Assembly (NCBI RefSeq): GCF_005406225.1
Contig: NZ_NXLY01000008.1
Location: 30,908-94,907, forward strand
Reading direction: 5' to 3'
DNA: 64,000 nucleotides
Origin: Campylobacter taeniopygiae
Lineage (GTDB): Bacteria > Campylobacterota > Campylobacteria > Campylobacterales > Campylobacteraceae
Below the pieces are notes generated by a model, which saw only the letters and a list, made by a program, of their open reading frames with translations, was not told the DNA's origin and made no database searches. Shown here one piece after another: positions 59,357-64,000 of the stretch (position 1 is its first letter; every line of letters begins with the position of its first letter). The position numbers and the translations under genes were made by a program.

Positions 59357-60222
59357 TGTTTGATTTTATAAAAAAAGGACTTTCAAAAACCCTTGAAGGA
59401 ATTATTGGTATTAAGGGTGATAATAAAAAAATAACTAAAGATTTACTTGAGGAAATTTTATTAGAATCTGATGTAAGTTATGAAATCGTTGAAGAAATTA
59501 TTTATTATTTACCGCCTAGCAATGAGGTTAAAAAAGAAGATTTAAAACGAGTGATGAGTTCTTATTTTCTTTATGATAAACCTGAAATTGTAAATTCTAA
59601 GCCTTTTGTGGAATTGATTTTAGGGGTTAATGGGGCAGGAAAAACAACAACTATTGCTAAACTTGCTTATCTTTATAAAAATAGACAACAAAAAGTGATA
59701 CTAGGTGCTTGTGATACTTTTAGAGCGGGTGCGATCGAACAATTACGCCTTTGGTCTGAAAAAATTGGAGTGGATATCGTGCTTACTAGCCAAGGACACG
59801 ATCCTTCAGCCGTTGCATTTGATACGATCAGTAAAGCCAAAGCTAAAAATTTTGATCAAGTTATCATAGATACGGCAGGTCGTTTGCAAAATCAAAAAAA
59901 TTTAGCTAATGAGCTTGAAAAAATTGTAAGAATTTCAAACAAAGCTTTAGAAGGGGCTCCTCATAGAAAAATTTTAGTTCTTGATGGTACTCAAGGAAAT
60001 GCGGGAATTTTACAAGCTAAAGCTTTTAATGAAATTGTTAAACTTGATGGGGTTATCATTACCAAACTAGATGGCACAGCTAAAGGTGGAGCACTTTTGG
60101 GTATAGCAAGAGAGCTTGAACTTCCTATTTTATATATAGGAGTGGGCGAAAAAATGGAAGATTTGATCGAATTTAATCCGGATAATTTTTTAGATATTTT
60201 ATTAGAGGGCGTTTTTGAGTAA
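59356..60222 (+). CDS. ftsY: Signal recognition particle receptor FtsY
   Basis: The GTPase that receives SRP-ribosome complexes at the membrane. The 288-aa protein lacks the long acidic N-terminal domain of E. coli FtsY and consists of the NG core: G1 GVNGAGKTTTIAKLA, ACDTFRAGAIEQL, DTAGRLQNQKNL and TKLDGTAKGGALL. Typical short form for the genus. It abuts radA. Confidence 0.95.
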   Translation: MFDFIKKGLSKTLEGIIGIKGDNKKITKDLLEEILLESDVSYEIVEEIIYYLPPSNEVKKEDLKRVMSSYFLYDKPEIVNSKPFVELILGVNGAGKTTTIAKLAYLYKNRQQKVILGACDTFRAGAIEQLRLWSEKIGVDIVLTSQGHDPSAVAFDTISKAKAKNFDQVIIDTAGRLQNQKNLANELEKIVRISNKALEGAPHRKILVLDGTQGNAGILQAKAFNEIVKLDGVIITKLDGTAKGGALLGIARELELPILYIGVGEKMEDLIEFNPDNFLDILLEGVFE

Positions 60223-61563
60223 ATGGCCAAAAATAAAATTCTTTTTGAATGCCAAGCTTGTGGAAATCAACAAAGTAAATGGTTGGGAAAATGTCCAGAA
60301 TGCGGAGCTTGGGATAGCTTTGTAGAGTTAAAAACTGAACAAATTCAAGTCTTAAAAGAAATTGCTAAAGCAAGTTCAAAAGCTAGTGAAGCTGTATGTA
60401 TTGAAGATGTAGAGCTTGAGCATTTTTCAAGATCAAGTACAGGAGATGATGAGCTTGATTTAGTTTTAGGCGGAGGATTGGTTGAGGGATCTTTGATTCT
60501 TATTGGTGGAAGTCCTGGTGTTGGCAAATCAACACTTTTGTTAAAAATTGCTTCAAATTTAGCCAAAAAAGGTAAAAAAGTTCTTTATGTAAGTGGTGAA
60601 GAAAGCAAAGCACAGATTAAACTAAGGGCAGATAGACTTGAGGCAAATGCTTCAAATTTATTTTTATTGACTGAATTATGCCTTGAAAATATCTTAGAAG
60701 AATTACATAAAAAAGATTATGAAATTTTAATCATTGATTCCATACAAACTTTATATTCTAATAAAATTTCTTCCGCAGCAGGAAGCATTACTCAGGTGCG
60801 TGAGATCACTTTTGAACTTATGAGAGTGAGCAAGGCTTTTAATATAAGTACTTTTATTATAGGGCATATTACCAAAGAGGGATCTATAGCAGGTCCTAGA
60901 GTTTTAGAACATATGGTGGATGTGGTGCTTTATTTTGAAGGCGATGCAACAAAAGAAATCAGGCTTTTAAGAGGCTTTAAAAATCGTTTTGGTGGGACAA
61001 GCGAAGTGGGAATTTTTGAAATGACTTCTAAGGGTTTAGTGAGTGCAAAAGATCTCGCAAATCGTTTTTTTACTCGCGGAAGAGCTATTTCAGGAAGTGC
61101 ATTAGGTGTAGTGATGGAAGGATCTCGTGCCTTAGTTTTGGAAGTGCAAGCTCTAGTTTGTGAAAGTGCTTATCCAAAACGCAGTGCTACAGGCTATGAA
61201 AAAAATCGTCTCGATATGCTTTTGGCTTTACTTGAAAGAAAGCTTGAAATTCCATTAGGGCATTATGATGTGTTTGTAAATATCAGCGGTGGCGTTAGGG
61301 TAAGTGAAACTGCAGCTGATTTGGCTGTGGTTGCGGCTATAATTTCGAGTTTTAAAAATCGTCCTTTAAGTAAAGATAGCGTTTTTATCGGAGAGCTTAG
61401 TTTAAATGGTGAAATTAGAGAAGTATTTAGCCTTGATACTCGTTTAAAAGAAGCAAAAATGCAAAAATTTAAAAATGCTATTATTCCTTCAAAACCTATT
61501 GAAGATGTGGGTTTAAAATGTTTTGTGGCTAAGGAACTTAGTCAAGTATTAGAATGGATGTGA
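60223..61563 (+). CDS. radA: DNA repair protein RadA
   Basis: RadA is a RecA-like helicase for branch migration in recombination. The 446-aa protein has an N-terminal zinc finger (Cys10, Cys13, Cys24, Cys27), Walker A GGSPGVGKSTL, the RadA-specific FKNRFGGTSE, and a C-terminal Lon-like domain (GHYDVFVNISGGVRVSE). The ATG directly follows the ftsY stop. It is the last core gene before the accessory patch. Confidence 0.95.
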   Translation: MAKNKILFECQACGNQQSKWLGKCPECGAWDSFVELKTEQIQVLKEIAKASSKASEAVCIEDVELEHFSRSSTGDDELDLVLGGGLVEGSLILIGGSPGVGKSTLLLKIASNLAKKGKKVLYVSGEESKAQIKLRADRLEANASNLFLLTELCLENILEELHKKDYEILIIDSIQTLYSNKISSAAGSITQVREITFELMRVSKAFNISTFIIGHITKEGSIAGPRVLEHMVDVVLYFEGDATKEIRLLRGFKNRFGGTSEVGIFEMTSKGLVSAKDLANRFFTRGRAISGSALGVVMEGSRALVLEVQALVCESAYPKRSATGYEKNRLDMLLALLERKLEIPLGHYDVFVNISGGVRVSETAADLAVVAAIISSFKNRPLSKDSVFIGELSLNGEIREVFSLDTRLKEAKMQKFKNAIIPSKPIEDVGLKCFVAKELSQVLEWM

Positions 61564-61681
61564 AATAAAATATTATCAATTTTTAATGTTTTATCATTCT
61601 CTAAAAAAACTATAATTAAAATAAAATAGTGTGATTAAAGTATTTTATAAAGAATCAAAATGAAATATTATAAAATTAATA

Positions 61682-61687
61682 TACAAT
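61682..61687 (+). promoter_or_regulatory. -10 box candidate for the ankyrin gene
   Basis: TACAAT 35 bases before the ATG at 61722. The 118-base gap before it after radA is AT-rich with no clear terminator. Confidence 0.4.
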
Positions 61688-61721
61688 GATAAATATGAAA
61701 TATACAAAAAAAGGAAAACAA

Positions 61722-62768
61722 ATGACTAAAGAAAAAATCATCTCTTATGAAGAAGTTCAAGCAAATCCTATGCTTCAATGGTTTTTTGATACAGAAATCA
61801 AGCATAGTATTAAAGATAAATATTATAAGGAATGGCAAGAATATGTTAAAAAAACAGATTTAAATACAATGTATATTATAGAAAATCCAAAAGGTAAAGA
61901 TGTTTATGACTTATATCCATACCAAAGACCTAGTATGGCTTCTCACTTATTTGGTGGTCACGAATTATATGATCATGAATTTTTTGAATTTATTTTGCAA
62001 TTCATAAAAGATCAAAAATGGTTGAATTTTTTATTGACTCTTATTAGTTTTACAATAGAAGATGAAGATCATCACATAGTTTTAGAAAAAACAAAAAAAG
62101 TTATTAAGCTTTTAGTAGATAAGGGAGCTAATATCAATGCTTATTTTTATGATATGGATGGACAATACAAACCTTTGATCTTTAAAACCAGTGGTCTTCT
62201 TGATGCCACTAAAATAGAAAGGGCTAATAAATTAGAACTTTTGCATTTTTTACTAGAACTAGGAGCAGATCCTAATCTTAAAAATTCAGAGGGTGAAAAT
62301 TTACTACACAAACTTCTTATGTATGAAGAGCAAAAATTTGCTAATGCCTTAATCGATAGTGGTAAAATGAAAGATATCAATGAAATCATAGAATATGACA
62401 AAGGATCAATTTGTTATGGAGAAAATGCTTTAATATTGGCTGTAGAGGGGTGTTATTCTAGCACGGTTAAAAAACTCATTGAAGCAGGAGCTAATGTGAA
62501 TGTTTTTGATCAATTTGGAGATTCTGCTCTTGATAATATAGGCAATAAAAGTGAAACCATAAAAAAATACCTTCTTAAAGCAGGAGCTAAAAGTTCTTTA
62601 GAGCTTTTAGGCAGTGAAGAAAAACATATAGAGCTTATGAATGAAATGCGAAAAAAAAGAGAAATACAAGATAAAATAAGAAAAGAACACGAAAAGCAAC
62701 TTAAGGAAAATTATCTTGCTATCTTAGAAAAAACTCCTTTGACTTTTTGTGAAATAGAAGTTATTTAG
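61722..62768 (+). CDS. Ankyrin-repeat protein, candidate immunity protein
   Basis: The 348-aa cytoplasmic protein has an N-terminal region without recognisable domain (residues 1-110) and about four ankyrin repeats: KVIKLLVDKGANINAYFY, LLHFLLELGADPNLKNSEG, NALILAVEGCYSS...VKKLIEAGANVNVFDQFGDSAL, and IKKYLLKAGAKSS. A charged helix ends it. The ATG at 61722 follows AAAAAAGGAAAACAA, so I reject a frame extension to 61686. Ankyrin proteins often neutralise polymorphic toxins; the PoNi-like neighbour 67 bases downstream supports that, but its target is unknown. Confidence 0.75.
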   Translation: MTKEKIISYEEVQANPMLQWFFDTEIKHSIKDKYYKEWQEYVKKTDLNTMYIIENPKGKDVYDLYPYQRPSMASHLFGGHELYDHEFFEFILQFIKDQKWLNFLLTLISFTIEDEDHHIVLEKTKKVIKLLVDKGANINAYFYDMDGQYKPLIFKTSGLLDATKIERANKLELLHFLLELGADPNLKNSEGENLLHKLLMYEEQKFANALIDSGKMKDINEIIEYDKGSICYGENALILAVEGCYSSTVKKLIEAGANVNVFDQFGDSALDNIGNKSETIKKYLLKAGAKSSLELLGSEEKHIELMNEMRKKREIQDKIRKEHEKQLKENYLAILEKTPLTFCEIEVI

Positions 62769-62835
62769 CTTTTATCTAAAAAGACTTTTAGTAATAAAAA
62801 CGCAAAAACTAAAAACTTAATCGAAAGGATAGAAA

Positions 62836-63486
62836 ATGCTAAGGGATACTAGTAAAGATGAAGCGTATTTTACTGAAGAAATAATAAAATGTGAAAAAGA
62901 GATTGAAGAGGATGAAAAAGAACTTTTAGAACTTCCTTTAGGAGATGCAAGAAGAGAGCGTTATCTTTTTTGTATAGAAGATCAGAAATTTCATAACGCT
63001 ATGGATAAATATGCTCGTGGTGATGATATAAAATTAGTTAAAAAAGATTTAGAAGAAGTTATATCAATAATACAAAAAAAACGTTTAGAATTTGGATTTG
63101 ATATTAGTTGGCTTAAGGGAAAGGTTATTGAACTTTGTCTTAGAGTGTTATTAGATATGGACACAACTTGTGTATTAAAATTAGTAGAAGAAGATGAAAG
63201 AAAAAGAAGAGATATACTTAATAGGGATTGGTTTTTACATTTTGTGGGATCTATGGGTAAAAACTTAAATTTAGAACGCAAGTGTATCCGTAAAGAACAT
63301 GAACTTATTAAAGAATTTGTAGCTACTAAAGATATTGAGTTTTTACATAAATATATGAAAAAACATACAAGATTAAGAGATCCTATTAATACTTGGGATC
63401 TTGAAGGTGCTGTTATTGTAAAGATAATGAATTTAAATAAAGAAGAATTTAAACATTATAAATACTTTCCTTATGATTTAATTTAG
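62836..63486 (+). CDS. PoNi-type immunity protein (DUF1910/DUF1911)
   Basis: The 216-aa protein has the two-part layout of PoNi proteins, which protect against PoNe nuclease toxins delivered by type VI or contact systems. The N-terminal part opens with RDTSKDEAYFTEEI and has KYARGDDIKLVKKDL (DUF1910 pattern KDExYF, YxxGD). The C-terminal part ends with WDLEGAVIVKIMNLNKEEFKHYKYFPYDLI-like DUF1911 features: an aromatic, FEAAAIVKI-type helix and the terminal YYPYDL. This is by eye, without a profile search. GAAAGGATAGAAA precedes the ATG. No PoNe-like toxin is seen upstream. Confidence 0.78.
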   Translation: MLRDTSKDEAYFTEEIIKCEKEIEEDEKELLELPLGDARRERYLFCIEDQKFHNAMDKYARGDDIKLVKKDLEEVISIIQKKRLEFGFDISWLKGKVIELCLRVLLDMDTTCVLKLVEEDERKRRDILNRDWFLHFVGSMGKNLNLERKCIRKEHELIKEFVATKDIEFLHKYMKKHTRLRDPINTWDLEGAVIVKIMNLNKEEFKHYKYFPYDLI

Positions 63487-63616
63487 GAGTTTCTTATTTA
63501 TATTTAATATTAAAAAGCAGCCTTTAAAAGATCCTAAAAGTCATATCTTTAGGGTAAAAGATAATAAAATAGCTATTTTTGTATCTAGTGAATTTAGAAA
63601 GAATACAATTTATTAG
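63482..63616 (+). pseudogene. Protein-like open frame without a start, remnant
   Basis: A 44-codon open frame ends at 63614-63616 and reads as real protein (KQPLKDPKSHIFRVKDNK, then IAIFVSSEFRKN), yet it has no start codon and is one base out of frame with the PoNi-like gene. It begins where that gene stops. Either a gene fragment left by deletion or the C-terminus of a former longer product. The rest of the 396-base gap (63487-63882) holds AT-rich sequence and the promoter at 63838. Confidence 0.45.
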
Positions 63617-63837
63617 GATTTAGTTTTTGTGAGGTTTTGGTGTATTAAATAGATCTTATTATTGAAAAATAAGATTTAAGTTAAATTCTATATGTAAATC
63701 GCACGAGTAGAAAATGTATTACTATTTTAGATAATTTAGTTTAACACTCTTAATTCTCAAAAAAATAACACTAAAATAAATTTCATACTATTACCAAAAA
63801 TGCAATTATTTAAAATTAATATTATAAAAAATAAAGA

Positions 63838-63843
63838 TATAAT
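63838..63843 (+). promoter_or_regulatory. -10 box for the gene at the right edge
   Basis: A perfect TATAAT preceded by GA, 39 bases before the ATG at 63883, predicts a leader of about 35 bases carrying AGAGGAATAG. Confidence 0.55.
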
Positions 63844-63882
63844 AGATTTTATTAATCTTGAAAATATCATAGAGGAATAGCT

Positions 63883-64000
63883 ATGAAAAAAATAATATGT
63901 CTTTTAGTGATGATTTTTTGCACACTTAATGCAGAGATGATTAATTTTCATTATTTGGGTAAAAAGACTATTGGAGTAGATTCGGACTATCTTGATAATG
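63883..64000 (+). CDS. Exported protein, cut by the right edge
   Basis: The first 39 codons are visible: a Sec signal peptide (KKIICLLVMIFCTLNA) followed by EMINFHYLGKKTIGVDSDY. The ribosome site AGAGGAATAGCT and a TATAAT box support it as a gene. The mature part is too short to assign. It follows the immunity-like genes on the same strand. Confidence 0.7.
   Translation, partial: MKKIICLLVMIFCTLNAEMINFHYLGKKTIGVDSDYLDN

Overview
The window is one contiguous AT-rich chromosomal segment of a thermophilic Campylobacter close to C. jejuni and C. coli. The evidence is a PEB4 antigen next to class II aldolase, CiaC, the CprRS and DccRS two-component systems, an HspR/CbpA pair, HtrA, and the strand-packed, overlapping gene style of the genus. 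Several protein sequences differ from the C. jejuni versions I remember, so I do not name the species. There is no phage, IS element, rRNA operon or CRISPR array. Locus numbers (Cj....) are recalled from strain NCTC 11168, not looked up.

Layout. 1-8.8 kb: tlyA (cut by the left edge)-ribF-cmoA on +; a lipoprotein, TRIC-type channel, secreted nuclease and nth on -; peb4-fba on + ending in a strong terminator; then a MotA/MotB-like ion-motor pair. 8.8-18 kb: a PLP enzyme, a tyrosine phosphatase, an MFS pump, then a long minus-strand operon pnp-DNA glycosylase and purD-RDD-lptD. purD is preceded by a ~180-nt structured RNA that I identify as 6S RNA. 18-26 kb: an unfamiliar 486-aa protein, a methyltransferase, guaA, a small LptM-like lipoprotein, uvrC, a radical-SAM protein and hemE. 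26-35 kb: a sigma-54-driven pair containing ciaC, an MFS pump, pdxA/pdxJ, a Ppx/GppA protein, an M23 peptidase and glyS. 35-47 kb: kefB, hspR-cbpA, htrA, cprRS, tRNA-Asn, dccRS and groESL with a CIRCE operator. 47-61.6 kb: an AsmA-like protein, ribE-pgeF, a second M23 peptidase, glcD, a YihY protein, comEC, a DedA protein, rny, a 5-FTHF cyclo-ligase family protein, a thioredoxin lipoprotein, ftsY and radA. 61.6-64 kb: a short accessory patch with an ankyrin-repeat protein, a PoNi-type (DUF1910/DUF1911) immunity protein, a broken reading frame and the start of an exported protein.

How the genes work together. Protein quality control and stress are concentrated here: GroESL, CbpA, HspR, HtrA, PEB4, with heat-shock promoters that carry a clear -35 box, unusual for this genus. 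Envelope assembly is represented by LptD, the LptM-like lipoprotein, two M23 peptidases, PEB4 and the AsmA-like protein. Cofactor genes cover B2 (ribF, ribE), B6 (pdxA, pdxJ), haem (hemE) and purines (purD, guaA).

The observations most worth following are: (1) comEC is split by a one-base shift in a seven-A tract; restoring eight A gives an uninterrupted 419-aa protein coupled to the upstream DedA gene. (2) The right end holds an immunity-gene patch with no visible cognate toxin, where I would expect atp genes after radA. (3) A 6S RNA with a pairing closing stem lies in front of purD. (4) A textbook sigma-54 promoter drives ciaC together with an unnamed 102-aa protein. (5) A MotA/MotB-like pair has the long cytoplasmic tail seen in ZorA/ZorB, without any Zorya effector gene.
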